The translations under genes and the position numbers were made by a program. Shown here piece after piece: positions 37,482-46,015 of a stretch of DNA of 64,000 nt. The stretch comes from Bacillota bacterium (lineage in GTDB: Bacteria > Bacillota > Limnochordia > Limnochordales > DUMU01), in contig DUMU01000010.1 of assembly GCA_012839805.1 (NCBI GenBank), positions 1 through 64,000 of the forward strand, read 5' to 3'. Under the pieces are notes generated by a model, which ran no database searches, was not told the DNA's origin, and saw only the letters and a program-made list of their open reading frames with translations. Each line of letters opens with the position of its first letter. The first letter of the stretch is position 1.

Positions 37482-39207
37482 CCCCTTCCGCCTTTCCCTC
37501 GAGGATTTGCCGTGCCACCTCGACGTCATCGAAATGAATACGCCCGTGGGCGAACTCCTGATAAGTCTCGTGCCCCTTGCCCGCGATCACCACCAGATCG
37601 CCGGGGCGGGCCTCCTCTATCGCCTGCCGGATCGCCTCGCGCCGGTCCACGATGACCCGGTATCCCTCGGACTGTCGTTGCGTTTCCTGCACGTACCCCT
37701 GTTCTATCTCCCGGCAGATGGCCTCCGGGTCCTCGCTCCTCGGATTGTCCGAAGTGATATAGACCCGGTTCGCGAGCCGGGCCGCCACGGCCCCCATCAG
37801 CGGGCGCTTTCCCCGGTCCCGGTCACCGCCGCAGCCGAAGACGACCAGAAGCCGGCGGGGATGGAGCTCCCGGGCGGCCTGCAAGACCTGAGCGAGGCTG
37901 TCAGGGGTGTGCGCGTAGTCCACCACCACCTCGAAGGGGTGACCCGGTAAGACCCTCTGGAAGCGCCCGGGGATTCCCGGTACACGTTCGAGTCCCGCCA
38001 CCACCAGCTCGAGGGGGAGCCCGAGGCCAAGACCAACCGTGGCGGCGGCCAGGGAATTGTAAACGTTGAACTTGCCAATTAGCTGTAAAACCAGTGGTAT
38101 CTCTACAGGAGTCGCTCCTGCCTCCGCGGCTGGCACCGCTCGCGCCACTCCCGGCGACCCCGCCCCTAGCGCCGACTCCGCTGCCACCGGGCCCGCCACC
38201 CCGGCCGGCCCCCCCACTTCCGGCGAGTCCCCCGCTCCCACCGGCCACGGTTTCGGGATTCGGAGCTTCACCAACGTCCCGTTCAACGCGATGCGTTCGA
38301 TGGTCGCCTGTACATCCGCTTCTTTGCTGTCGATGCCAAAGGTGTAGATGGGTACACCGGCAGCCGCCTGTGCCACCTCGTGCCAGACGGGACTATCCCG
38401 GTTGATGACCGCGAACCTCGTACCTTTGCCCACACCGCCCGTGGCTTCCCGGCCGCGGGCGAGGCTACGAAAAAGGAGCTTTTTGGCTTCCAGATACTCG
38501 TGGAAGCTCTGGTGGAAGTCGAGATGGTCCCGGCCGATGTTGGTGAACACACCCACATCGAAAGAGACGTCCGCCACGCGGTGCAGGCTCAAGGCGTGGG
38601 AGGATACCTCCATCACCACGCTGTCGACGCCACGGTCGGCCATCCGGCGCAGGAGACTTTGCAGATCGGCAGACTCGGGAGTGGTCCGGTGGGCGGGCAA
38701 GATCTCGTCCCCGATGAGGTTTCTGATGGTCCCGATCAGACCGACCTTTTCCCCCGCAGCTTCGAGCACCGCCTTGATGAGATAGGTGGTACTCGTCTTC
38801 CCTTTGGTGCCCGTCACCCCGATCACCCGGAGTTTTCGCGACGGCCAGCCGAAGAACGCCGCCGAGAGCCGGCTGAGCGCCAGGCGGCTGTCAGGGACGA
38901 TCACTTGCACTACTCCGGGCGGAACTGCCACCGGCTCCTCCCCCACCACCGCCACCGCGCCCCGGCTGACCGCCTCGGGCGCGTAGCGATGCCCGTCGTC
39001 GCGGGTACCACGAACCGCCACGAAAAGCTCGCCCGGGCGCACCGCCCGTGAATCATAAGCAATCCCGGTGACCTCGACACCGGCCAACGCGGCCAATGCG
39101 TCGCCGGCCCCGGCGAGGGCCTGAACCTCCGGCCGCCCCTCCACCCGCCATTCGTCCAGGGCAGCCAGCAGAGTACGCAGTTGAGCTTTCTCTTCACTGG
39201 GAGCCAT
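37459..39207 (-). CDS. murE: UDP-MurNAc-dipeptide--diaminopimelate ligase
   Basis: A 582-residue Mur ligase adding the third stem amino acid. It has VIGVTGTKGKTSTTYLI, HRTTPESADLQSLL, EVSSHALSLHRVAD, VDYAHTPDSLAQVL and the C-terminal SDNPRSEDPEAI, whose Asn/Arg/Glu pattern indicates meso-diaminopimelate as substrate. Residues about 320-367 are a Gly/Ala/Pro/Val-rich insertion absent from relatives, just before PLVLQLIGKFNVYN. It overlaps the PBP gene by 14 bp and murF by 23 bp. Confidence 0.96.
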   Translation of the reverse strand: MAPSEEKAQLRTLLAALDEWRVEGRPEVQALAGAGDALAALAGVEVTGIAYDSRAVRPGELFVAVRGTRDDGHRYAPEAVSRGAVAVVGEEPVAVPPGVVQVIVPDSRLALSRLSAAFFGWPSRKLRVIGVTGTKGKTSTTYLIKAVLEAAGEKVGLIGTIRNLIGDEILPAHRTTPESADLQSLLRRMADRGVDSVVMEVSSHALSLHRVADVSFDVGVFTNIGRDHLDFHQSFHEYLEAKKLLFRSLARGREATGGVGKGTRFAVINRDSPVWHEVAQAAAGVPIYTFGIDSKEADVQATIERIALNGTLVKLRIPKPWPVGAGDSPEVGGPAGVAGPVAAESALGAGSPGVARAVPAAEAGATPVEIPLVLQLIGKFNVYNSLAAATVGLGLGLPLELVVAGLERVPGIPGRFQRVLPGHPFEVVVDYAHTPDSLAQVLQAARELHPRRLLVVFGCGGDRDRGKRPLMGAVAARLANRVYITSDNPRSEDPEAICREIEQGYVQETQRQSEGYRVIVDRREAIRQAIEEARPGDLVVIAGKGHETYQEFAHGRIHFDDVEVARQILEGKAEGDARGTGR

Positions 39208-41383
39208 CGGTCATGTCGTCTTCTTTCCTCGGTGGTTCGAACCAGACGGTCACCGTCTCCCCCCGCCTGAGCAGGGTTCCCGCCGCCGGATCTTGCCGTA
39301 CCGCCGCCCCGCTACCGTAGACCCGCATCTCGAGGCCTATTTCCGAGAGGGTGATCGCGGCCTCCCGCACCCCCACCCCCACCAGGTCCGGCACCCGCAC
39401 GGTGGCCAGGGTTTCCGCACTGCGGGAGAGACCATCCAGGTACAGGTTGATCGCCGTACCCGCCGGCACCCTCGCTCCCGGTTGAGGCACTTGCTCCATC
39501 ACCACCTCGCCCTCACCGATGATCTGGTAACCAAGCCCGGCCTCCCGCAGGAGCGGCAGCGCGTCACCCAGCGGGAAGTTACGCACGTTGGGAACCTTCA
39601 CCCCGGCGCCGCTTGCGTCCGATCCGCCGGGCACCTCCCCTGCGGCGCCAGGGCTGCCGCCCTCTTCGACTCGGGGCTCGACCCCCAGGTACGGGAGGAC
39701 ATCCTCCATGATCGCCCGGAAAACGGGCGCCGCCCAGGTACCCCCGTAAGCCGGCCGAACTCCCACATTATACAGCACCACGATGCCGGCGATACGGGGC
39801 GCGTCTACCGGAGCAAACCCCAGGAAAGAGGCGATGCGCTTGTCCGAATACCTCCCGCCTTCGGCCACCTCCGCCGTCCCGGTCTTCCCGGCCACCCGGT
39901 AGCCGGGCAGTTCCGCCCGTCCCCCGGAGCCGTTGACTACTACCGAACGCATAATGCGGGCGTATTCCCGGGCGGCCGCCTCGGGCAAGACCCGGCGGAC
40001 CACCTCCGGCGGAAACTCCTGCACCACCCTCCCGCTCGGATCCCTGATCTCTTTCACATAGTGCGGGCGCAGGAGAGTTCCCCCGTTGGCGATCACGCTG
40101 GCCGCCAGCACCAGCTGGAGCGGGGTGACGGTTACTCCCTGCCCGAAGCCGACCGTGGCCCAGGCTACGTTGGCCCCCCAACGGACCTTTCCGGGGACCG
40201 GAACGACCCCGGGAGCCTCGCCCGGGAAATCTACTCCGGTACGTTCACCGAAACCAAAGGCCCGGATGTACCGGTAAAACCGCTCGGGTCCCAGGCGATA
40301 CAAGGACAGCTGGGCATAAACCACGTTACAGGAGACCTCGGTAGCCTGCGTAAAATCGATCGAACCATGTCCCCCGGGCCGGACACAGTGTATGGTTTCC
40401 CCGTCTATGGTGATGAAACCCGGGTCGAAGAAACTCTCGTCCGGTCGAACCACCCCTTCCGCCAGGGCTGCTGCGCCGGTCACGATCTTAAAGGTAGATC
40501 CCGGTTCATACTGATCCGTCACCGCCCGGTTGCGGCGCTGTTCTACCGGGAAGCGCCCGTAATCGTTGGGATCATACCCGGGGTAGACCGCATTGGCCAG
40601 GATCTCGCCTGTGTTCGGGTCGATGGCGATGAAGACTCCCCGTTCCGCCTGGGCCTCCTGAACTCCACGCGCCAGCTCCCGCTCCGCGACGTACTGGATC
40701 AACCGGTCCAGGGTCAGTACCACGGTCATACCGTTTTCAGGCGGGACGAAACGCCGCTCGCCCCCGGGGATACTGCGGTTGCTCGCGTCCTTCTCCTGCA
40801 GCACCCGCCCGGGCTTCCCTCGTAACCACTGGTCGTAATAGAATTCGAGTCCTTCCAATCCCTGGTTATCAATGCCGGCGAAGCCCAGCACCGGCGCGGC
40901 CAGAGGACCGTTGGGGTAGAAGCGCTCCGGGCGCTCCACCAGCTGAATTCCTTTGAACTGCAAGCGCCTGATCTCCCGAGCCGCTTCCAGCGGAAGCCGG
41001 CGGGCCAGCCAAACGCTGCCCACCCGGCGGTTGGAAATCTTTTCTAGAAGTTCGCCGGCATCCTGGCCGAGCAGGGGAGCGAGTACCGCGGCGGTGCGGG
41101 CCGGATCCTCGATCTCGGCCGGGATGGCCAGGACCGCATCCGCACTGATGCTGGTAGCCAGCGTCTCACCCCGCCGGTCCACGATGTCTCCTCGCTGGGG
41201 CGCTACCGGCATGTACCGCAGACGTTGTTTGGCCGCCTCGCGTCGCCAGAACGCGCCCTCGACCAGCTGCACGTAGGCGAGCCGCCCGACCAGGATCACC
41301 GCCAGACCGGTAAACAGCAGCAGCAAAACCGCAATCCGCCGGCGAACCCGGACGAGAGGAGGTGGGCGACGGGTACGGCGCAC
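39194..41383 (-). CDS. spoVD: SpoVD/FtsI-type class B penicillin-binding transpeptidase with PASTA domains
   Basis: A 729-residue bitopic protein. One membrane helix (residues 16-37) and a dimerisation domain (RGDIVDRRGETLATSI) are followed by the transpeptidase with YEPGSTFKIVTG (SxxK), VSCNVVYAQ (SxN) and YRVAGKTGTAEV (KTG). Two C-terminal PASTA domains (VKVPNVRNFPLGDAL and VRVPDLVGVGVREAA) are typical of SpoVD rather than vegetative FtsI in Bacillus. Clostridia often have a single enzyme in this slot, so it may serve both division and cortex synthesis. It partners FtsW/SpoVE. Confidence 0.95.
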   Translation of the reverse strand: MRRTRRPPPLVRVRRRIAVLLLLFTGLAVILVGRLAYVQLVEGAFWRREAAKQRLRYMPVAPQRGDIVDRRGETLATSISADAVLAIPAEIEDPARTAAVLAPLLGQDAGELLEKISNRRVGSVWLARRLPLEAAREIRRLQFKGIQLVERPERFYPNGPLAAPVLGFAGIDNQGLEGLEFYYDQWLRGKPGRVLQEKDASNRSIPGGERRFVPPENGMTVVLTLDRLIQYVAERELARGVQEAQAERGVFIAIDPNTGEILANAVYPGYDPNDYGRFPVEQRRNRAVTDQYEPGSTFKIVTGAAALAEGVVRPDESFFDPGFITIDGETIHCVRPGGHGSIDFTQATEVSCNVVYAQLSLYRLGPERFYRYIRAFGFGERTGVDFPGEAPGVVPVPGKVRWGANVAWATVGFGQGVTVTPLQLVLAASVIANGGTLLRPHYVKEIRDPSGRVVQEFPPEVVRRVLPEAAAREYARIMRSVVVNGSGGRAELPGYRVAGKTGTAEVAEGGRYSDKRIASFLGFAPVDAPRIAGIVVLYNVGVRPAYGGTWAAPVFRAIMEDVLPYLGVEPRVEEGGSPGAAGEVPGGSDASGAGVKVPNVRNFPLGDALPLLREAGLGYQIIGEGEVVMEQVPQPGARVPAGTAINLYLDGLSRSAETLATVRVPDLVGVGVREAAITLSEIGLEMRVYGSGAAVRQDPAAGTLLRRGETVTVWFEPPRKEDDMTDGSQ

Positions 41384-41387
41384 GCTC

Positions 41388-41810
41388 TTACCTCCCGCCT
41401 TGCGTCTCCGGTACGAACTGGATCACCGGCTCGTCAACCATTCCCAGCTGCTCCCGGGCAACCCGTTCGACGCGCGCCAGGGACCGGGCCTCGCGCAGCT
41501 GTTCCTCCAACCGGGCGTTGATTCGCTGGGCTTCCACTAGCTCGCTCTTGAGCCTTTCCAGTTCATAACCCCGGGCGGTTACCTGGAACTGCAGCCAGGT
41601 ATACCCATACCCGACGGCCACCAGCAGAACCGAAACCACCAGTATCGCCCGGGCCGATAACCGGTAGCGGACGACCGGCTCCCGGCGCCCGGCCGGCACC
41701 GGCTCCTGCTGCCAGCGCTCCGAACGCCTCGCCTCCTCCGGCCGGCCCCCCCGCTCCGGCCGGACGTCGGGGGCAGCTGAACCATCTACATACCAGCCCT
41801 TTTCCTCCAA
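41388..41810 (-). CDS. ftsL: Cell division protein FtsL
   Basis: A 140-residue small bitopic divisome protein. An Arg/Glu/Pro-rich cytoplasmic tail (about 50 residues) is followed by one membrane helix (AILVVSVLLVAVGYGYTWL). A leucine-zipper-like coiled coil comes next (LERLKSELVEAQRINARLEEQL) and the family end LGMVDEPVIQFVP. It bridges FtsQ/DivIB and DivIC and supports FtsW activity. The call is based on topology and position between rsmH and the PBP gene, since FtsL sequences diverge. Confidence 0.88.
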   Translation of the reverse strand: MEEKGWYVDGSAAPDVRPERGGRPEEARRSERWQQEPVPAGRREPVVRYRLSARAILVVSVLLVAVGYGYTWLQFQVTARGYELERLKSELVEAQRINARLEEQLREARSLARVERVAREQLGMVDEPVIQFVPETQGGR

Positions 41811-41812
41811 CC

Positions 41813-42778
41813 TTATTCCGCCTCCTCCGATACCATGACCTTAACTGCCGCCCGCAACCGGGCCGAGCGAGCCCGCGGGTTGGCTTCGACTTCCGGCCCG
41901 GCGGGGACCACCGCCCGCCGGGTCAACACCCTGAGCTCTGCCTGTCTCCCGCAGGCACAGACGGGCAGGCCGGGTGGGCATACGCACCCCCGGGATCTCT
42001 CCTGGAAAAACCGCTTTACCAGCCGGTCTTCCAGAGAATGAAAACTGATCACCACGAGCCGCCCCCCGGGAGCCAGCAGCCGGCAGGCAGCGGCCAACCC
42101 CCGTTCCAGTGAACGGAGTTCGTCGTTCACCGCGATCCGCAGCGCCTGAAAGGTCCGCCGGGCGGGATGTCCACCTTCCCGGCGGCCACCGGCCGGGATG
42201 GCCGCCTTGATGATTTCCACCAGTTGCATGGTGGTAACGATCGGTTCCCGGCGCCGGGCGGCCACAATGAACCGGCTGATCCGGGAAGCCCATCTTTCCT
42301 CCCCGTACTCTCTCAAAATGCGGGTGAGCTCGGCTTCGCTCGCCTGGTTGACCAGGTCGGCCGCGGTTTGCTTAATTGAAGGGTCCATCCTCATATCCAG
42401 GGGCGCCTCGTGCTGATAGCTAAAGCCGCGCCCCGGGGTGTCCAGCTGGGGCGAAGAGACCCCCAGGTCGAGCAGTATGCCGTTCGCTTCGTACCACCCC
42501 GCCGCCATGGCCAGGTCTTCCATCTGGGCGAAATTACCCCTCACCAGGGTAACCCGCTCGGCGTAGGGAGCTAGCCGCTCTGCCGCCGCGCGTAAAGCCT
42601 GCGGGTCACGGTCGATACCGAGCAGCCGGCCATCGGGACGAGAGGCCTCCAGGATCGCGACCGCGTGGCCGGCTCCGCCTACGGTGCCGTCAATGTAGCG
42701 CCCGCCAGGGCGACAGGCCAGGTGGCGGATGACCTCGGCTGCGAGCACCGGAGTGTGTTCGTAGGCCTTAACGTTCAC
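41813..42778 (-). CDS. rsmH: 16S rRNA (cytosine1402-N4)-methyltransferase
   Basis: A 321-residue SAM-dependent methyltransferase acting on 16S rRNA in the ribosomal P site. It has HTPVLAAEVIRHL, the SAM loop IDGTVGGAGHAVAIL, GILLDLGVSSPQLD, and the C-terminal GGRLVVISFHSLEDRLVKRFF. The usual Cys-rich region CVCPPGLPVCACG is present. Length and gene order (mraZ-rsmH-ftsL) are standard. Confidence 0.97.
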   Translation of the reverse strand: MNVKAYEHTPVLAAEVIRHLACRPGGRYIDGTVGGAGHAVAILEASRPDGRLLGIDRDPQALRAAAERLAPYAERVTLVRGNFAQMEDLAMAAGWYEANGILLDLGVSSPQLDTPGRGFSYQHEAPLDMRMDPSIKQTAADLVNQASEAELTRILREYGEERWASRISRFIVAARRREPIVTTMQLVEIIKAAIPAGGRREGGHPARRTFQALRIAVNDELRSLERGLAAACRLLAPGGRLVVISFHSLEDRLVKRFFQERSRGCVCPPGLPVCACGRQAELRVLTRRAVVPAGPEVEANPRARSARLRAAVKVMVSEEAE

Positions 42779-42794
42779 CGCCGCCCTACCTCAC

Positions 42795-43232
42795 TCATAG
42801 AGGCATGTCCACCATCTCTTCCGCGAGCTTGGCGAAGTCGGCAGACGCTTCGTTGGTGTAGGCCGTCCACCGGCTCACGCTCCAGATCTCGACCCGTTGC
42901 GAAACGCCGACCACCACGGCCTCCTTCTCTTCTTCCAGGCCCGCATAGGCCCGCAAAGGCTGAGGAAGAAGGATCCTCCCCTGCCGGTCTGGCTCACACT
43001 CGGACGCCCCCGAGAAAAGCAGCCGGCTGAACGCCCGGCTCGCCGCCCGGTTCACCGGCAACGCGGCCAGACGCTCTTCCACTACTTTCCAGGTGTCGGA
43101 GGGGAAAAGGAAAAGGCAGCCGTCCAGCCCGCGGGTGATGACGAAGCTCGGGCCAAGTCTCTCCCGGAAGCGGGCCGGGATGAATAGGCGCCCTTTCTCG
43201 TCGAGGCTGTGGCGATACTCCCCCATGAACAT
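42795..43232 (-). CDS. mraZ: Transcriptional regulator MraZ
   Basis: A 145-residue protein with two tandem AbrB-like SpoVT domains: FMGEYRHSLDEKGRLFIPARF at the N-terminus (given in parts) and CEPDRQGRILLPQPLRAYAG in the second. It forms a ring that binds repeats upstream of its own gene and regulates the dcw operon. Start 43232 (MFMGEYRH) matches family members. TGGG occurs several times in the upstream 200 bp on the coding strand, but with irregular spacing, so I do not claim an MraZ box. A TTGACG about 95 bp upstream lacks a clear -10. Confidence 0.95.
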   Translation of the reverse strand: MFMGEYRHSLDEKGRLFIPARFRERLGPSFVITRGLDGCLFLFPSDTWKVVEERLAALPVNRAASRAFSRLLFSGASECEPDRQGRILLPQPLRAYAGLEEEKEAVVVGVSQRVEIWSVSRWTAYTNEASADFAKLAEEMVDMPL

Positions 43233-43332
43233 GCGCCATCGGCCCCCACTTTCCCCCACCTATCACCACCGAACCATTCGCCCCGGGAACGACAACTCCT
43301 GCTGCTTTACGCGCAAGATTTCCGTCAACTCG

Positions 43333-43367
43333 AAAAGAAAAAGGGAGAAAGCTCTTCGCCTTCTCCC
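43333..43367 (-). terminator. Intrinsic terminator between the small 43.4-kb gene and mraZ
   Basis: On the minus strand a GGGAGAA/TTCTCCC stem with an 11-base loop is followed by TTTTTCTTTT. It ends transcription from rnpB or the small gene before the dcw operon. Confidence 0.85.
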
Positions 43368-43425
43368 AAGTTCCGTTACCGCCCAAGGACCGGCTATTGG
43401 TTCTCGAGCGAAGCCCAGATGCTAG

Positions 43426-43650
43426 CTAGGCCCCATTGTTCCGTTCCCACCCGCTTCCGAAACCAGCACTGTAAACCTCGGGATCCCAGGAGTCCCAATC
43501 CACCTTGGGATCTCCCGCGTCGTGCGCACTGCCCAAAAGCCCGGTCCGGCGCGACCCGGCCGCCCGCTTTACCCGCCGCCCTGCTTTGCTCCGGCCCGGA
43601 TCGCTGCCGATCAACTCGCTCTCTTCCTGATCTCTCTGACCGAACCGCAC
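43426..43650 (-). CDS. Small hypothetical protein between rnpB and mraZ
   Basis: A 74-residue candidate gene. The GTG start at 43650 has a very strong AAAGGAGG nine bases upstream, and a clear intrinsic terminator lies 60 bp beyond the stop. The protein begins MRFGQRDQEESELIGSD, has a basic middle and ends with an aromatic, acidic tail (VDWDSWDPEVYSAGFGSGW). No family is recognised. The ribosome site and terminator are seen; that it is translated is inferred. The remainder of the 580-bp gap between mraZ and rnpB holds only the two terminators. Confidence 0.5.
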   Translation of the reverse strand: MRFGQRDQEESELIGSDPGRSKAGRRVKRAAGSRRTGLLGSAHDAGDPKVDWDSWDPEVYSAGFGSGWERNNGA

Positions 43651-43774
43651 GCCGCCGCGCCTCCTTTCCGCACCGTCTGCAACCGTCCCGCACCCGCCCG
43701 AACCCGCGCCGCTCAAACCATTTCGGCATGTCTGCTACGAGACCACACCGCGGTGCTTGGATTTGCTCGTAACG

Positions 43775-43808
43775 AAAAAACCGCGGTTGCGTATGCATGC
43801 TCCCGCGG
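43775..43808 (-). terminator. rnpB terminator
   Basis: On the minus strand CCGCGG pairs with a second CCGCGG across a loop that itself contains a GCATGC dyad, then TTTTTTCG follows. It lies just after the RNase P RNA 3' end. Confidence 0.75.
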
Positions 43809-43813
43809 CCGGG

Positions 43814-44174
<361 letters not shown>

Positions 44175-44195
44175 ACTATTCCTACTGTGCCTCCG

Positions 44196-44224
44196 ATTAT
44201 ACCGGCCGATCCCGCCCTGGTCAA
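44196..44224 (-). promoter_or_regulatory. Sigma-A promoter of rnpB
   Basis: On the minus strand TTGACC and TATAAT are separated by 17 bp, with the -10 ending 22 bp before the RNase P RNA P1 helix. Confidence 0.85.
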
Positions 44225-44363
44225 CCGCCCGTTATCCCCCCGCACCCACACCTGCCGACCACCGCCGGGAGCTCGCTCATCTCAAGGGCGACGACGGCTT
44301 CGGCTTCGGCTTCGGCAACGCCCACGAGAAAAGCAAACCGCCGGGAAACCCCGGCGGGAAAAC

Positions 44364-44410
44364 TGGTGGGCCCTGCAGGATTCGAACCTGCGACCAATGG
44401 ATTATGAGTC
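44364..44410 (-). repeat. attL: 47-bp tRNA-Ile2 3' fragment
   Basis: Identical over 47 bp to 58,913-58,959, covering the CCA end, T-arm, variable loop and the anticodon arm up to just past the anticodon loop. Beyond this the sequence differs, so this is a displaced tRNA remnant rather than a gene. Confidence 0.95.
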
Positions 44411-44514
44411 TCATACAGGTGTTCGCCTTGGTTCCCTTGAGTGCCCGGAAATCCCGTCTAGATGCGGTTCCCGGCGTTTGGTAGTATCACCCAGTACCCC
44501 TTTTTCCCGCCAAG

Positions 44515-44547
44515 TGTTGATCAAAGTGTTGATCAAAGTGTTGATCA
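44515..44547 (+). repeat. Three TGTTGATCA repeats near attL (candidate integrase arm sites)
   Basis: TGTTGATCA occurs at 44,515, 44,527 and 44,539, with 12-bp period, 105 bp inside attL. The same word occurs twice near attR, as expected for arm-type sites of a tyrosine integrase. Confidence 0.75.
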
Positions 44548-44635
44548 CTCACCCGCGCCGGAGGGGCGCGCGGGCAGGGCGGGCCGCCGCGGGGACTCCC
44601 AGGAGACCCCGGAGGGAACCGGGTGTGCAATCCAC

Positions 44636-44713
44636 CGTCACCATCGTCACAACCGTCACACCGCCGATGAGAAGCCCGTCTTGCCCGTGACGATCATCGC
44701 CGGGAGTCGTCAC
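44636..44713 (+). repeat. Word array A0 (CGTCAC)
   Basis: CGTCAC starts at 44,636, 44,645 and 44,654 (9-bp period), then inverted GTGACG at 44,687 (33 bp on) and direct CGTCAC at 44,708 (21 bp on). The centre contains AGAAGCC, also seen in arrays E and H. The 829-bp stretch 44,411-45,239 holds this array, A1, the arm sites, a dyad, a promoter and iterons, but no convincing gene over 10 codons. Confidence 0.85.
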
Positions 44714-44746
44714 ACCCATCGGAGGGGAACGATCCCGCGGATTCTG

Positions 44747-44826
44747 CGTCCCTTTCGTCCCTAGCGTCCCTAACCCCGCCTGAGCTGGACTTCTGCAGGG
44801 ACGCTAACGACCGGCCCTGCGTCCCT
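44747..44826 (+). repeat. Word array A1 (CGTCCCT)
   Basis: CGTCCCT starts at 44,747, 44,756 and 44,765 (9-bp period). Inverted AGGGACG follows at 44,797 (32 bp on), then direct CGTCCCT at 44,820 (23 bp on). Confidence 0.88.
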
Positions 44827-45003
44827 AGACGGAGGATCCCTCGTCCCCGGAGCGCCGGCCGAAAGGGTCCGGGCGAACATCCCGCGACCGCGACATGCTT
44901 TTCTGAAAATTGCTCGAAATTTAAATTTTGTGGCGGCGCGGAAGCTGGTTAGCGGAATGTTAGCAGCGCTTTGGATACCGCATCACAAGCTTATTTCACA
45001 GGT

Positions 45004-45028
45004 GTTGCCGAACATGATATTCGGCAAC
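45004..45028. promoter_or_regulatory. Perfect dyad upstream of the replication operon promoter
   Basis: GTTGCCGAA and TTCGGCAAC are exact inverted copies around a 7-base loop, 13 bp upstream of a -35 box. It is a likely operator; there is no T-run. An AT-rich stretch (GAAATTTAAATTTTG, around 44,915) lies shortly before it. Confidence 0.65.
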
Positions 45029-45041
45029 GCGGTGCTCGCGC

Positions 45042-45069
45042 TTGACGGCCCGTTTTTTTGTGGTATAAG
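45042..45069 (+). promoter_or_regulatory. Promoter of the element's replication operon
   Basis: TTGACG and TATAAG are separated by 16 bp. Downstream, GGAGGTGACG precedes a seven-codon reading frame (GTG 45,109 to TAG 45,129, peptide MHTWPE), then the iterons and the HTH gene, giving a leader of about 165 bases. Confidence 0.7.
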
Positions 45070-45142
45070 TGCCGCGAAGGTCAAAAAAACCGCCGGAGGT
45101 GACGATAAGTGCACACTTGGCCCGAATAGCGAGTGTATGGGT

Positions 45143-45181
45143 TTGGTGTACAGCATTGGTGTACGCGATTGTTGTACAGTA
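45143..45181 (+). repeat. Three 13-bp tandem iterons (TTGGTGTAC type)
   Basis: Units start at 45,143, 45,156 and 45,169: TTGGTGTACAGCA, TTGGTGTACGCGA and TTGTTGTACAGTA. A partial copy (TTGGTGTGC) lies at 45,196. They lie in the leader of the HTH gene and could be an operator or replication iterons. Confidence 0.75.
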
Positions 45182-45239
45182 AGCGCGAGTGGCGTTTGGT
45201 GTGCTAGCCAAAGCAACATGTGCCCGGAGGTGCGTAACC

Positions 45240-45458
45240 TTGCGCGACAAGGTGACAAGCTGGGACCAGTTGCCTGTACTTTTAACCGTTTGGCCCGAGA
45301 CCGCGGCTATACTGCGCGTTAACAAAACCCGCGCATATGCGATGGCCCGCGAAGGCGCGATACCGGGGCTAATTAAGCTTGGCCGGAGGCGCTACCGGGT
45401 ATCGCGCGATGTTTTGCGGCGGTGGCTTGAGGGTGGCGGGCAGGAGGCGGTGCGATGA
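45240..45458 (+). CDS. Excisionase-like helix-turn-helix protein
   Basis: A 72-residue protein with a MerR/HTH_17-type winged helix: AAILRVNKTRAYAMAREGAI, then IKLGRRRYRVSRDVLRRWLEG. Such proteins act as excisionases or early regulators in integrative elements. The TTG start at 45,240 is chosen for GGAGGTG seven to eight bases upstream; longer frames run through the iterons. It is the first gene of the operon and overlaps the next by 4 bp (ATGA). Whether it drives excision, replication control or both is not visible. Confidence 0.75.
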   Translation: MRDKVTSWDQLPVLLTVWPETAAILRVNKTRAYAMAREGAIPGLIKLGRRRYRVSRDVLRRWLEGGGQEAVR

Positions 45459-46015
45459 GGGTGCAAAAAAGCCCGGCCGTTGCCGCGACCGGGCCCGAGA
45501 CCACGAAAAAACCGTTCACTGCTAGTGTACCCCAAACCTGTACACCTTGCAATACGCCTGCCGCGCTTGATGTGTTGCTCGCCAGGCTGCAAGCGGTGCG
45601 CCGTACCCGGCGGGGCTGGCTGGCCCGGTGCCCTGGGCACCGCGACCAGCGGCCTTCGCTCTCAATCGCCTTGGCAGATAATGGCAAGGTGCTGCTACAC
45701 TGCTTCGCCGGCTGCCCCCCCGAGGCGGTGCTGGCCGCGGTGGGGCTGACCTGGCGCGACATAAGCCGTCCCGCGACCCGGGAAGAGCGGCTGGAGGCGC
45801 ACTTGCGCCGGCAGCTTGACAAGGCGTGCTTCCGGGCGGCCGCGAGGCTGGCGGAGTGGGCCCGCCTGCTTGACGTTACCACCTACCACCAGCGCTACTA
45901 TCTTGCCAAATATTTACATTGGCCCGATTACCTAGACTGGCTGCGCGAACGCCTGTTTGCCGACGACCCGGAGACCAGGCTTCAAGCCCTCAAGGAGGCG
46001 GAACCATGGCTGTAA
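45455..46015 (+). CDS. Primase-type zinc-finger (CHC2-like) protein
   Basis: A 186-residue protein whose middle resembles the DnaG/phage primase zinc finger: GWLARCPGHRDQRPSLSI then KVLLHCFAGCPPEAVLAAVGL, giving Cys-His...Cys-Cys ligands. No TOPRIM or other catalytic domain follows. The C-terminal half is helical and rich in Arg/Trp/Tyr. It probably provides the DNA-binding part of a split primase working with the ATPase encoded next. It overlaps the next gene by 10 bp. Confidence 0.8.
   Translation: MRVQKSPAVAATGPETTKKPFTASVPQTCTPCNTPAALDVLLARLQAVRRTRRGWLARCPGHRDQRPSLSIALADNGKVLLHCFAGCPPEAVLAAVGLTWRDISRPATREERLEAHLRRQLDKACFRAAARLAEWARLLDVTTYHQRYYLAKYLHWPDYLDWLRERLFADDPETRLQALKEAEPWL

Noticed and set aside
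44364-44410. A second tRNA-Ile gene at the left end
   Set aside because: Only the 3' 47 bp are present. The D-arm and 5' acceptor strand are missing, so it is an attachment-site remnant.
44930-45325. Open frames of 90-130 codons on both strands across the iterons
   Set aside because: They span the promoter, dyad and iterons and the start of the HTH gene. The short HTH frame with a proper ribosome site explains the coding signal.
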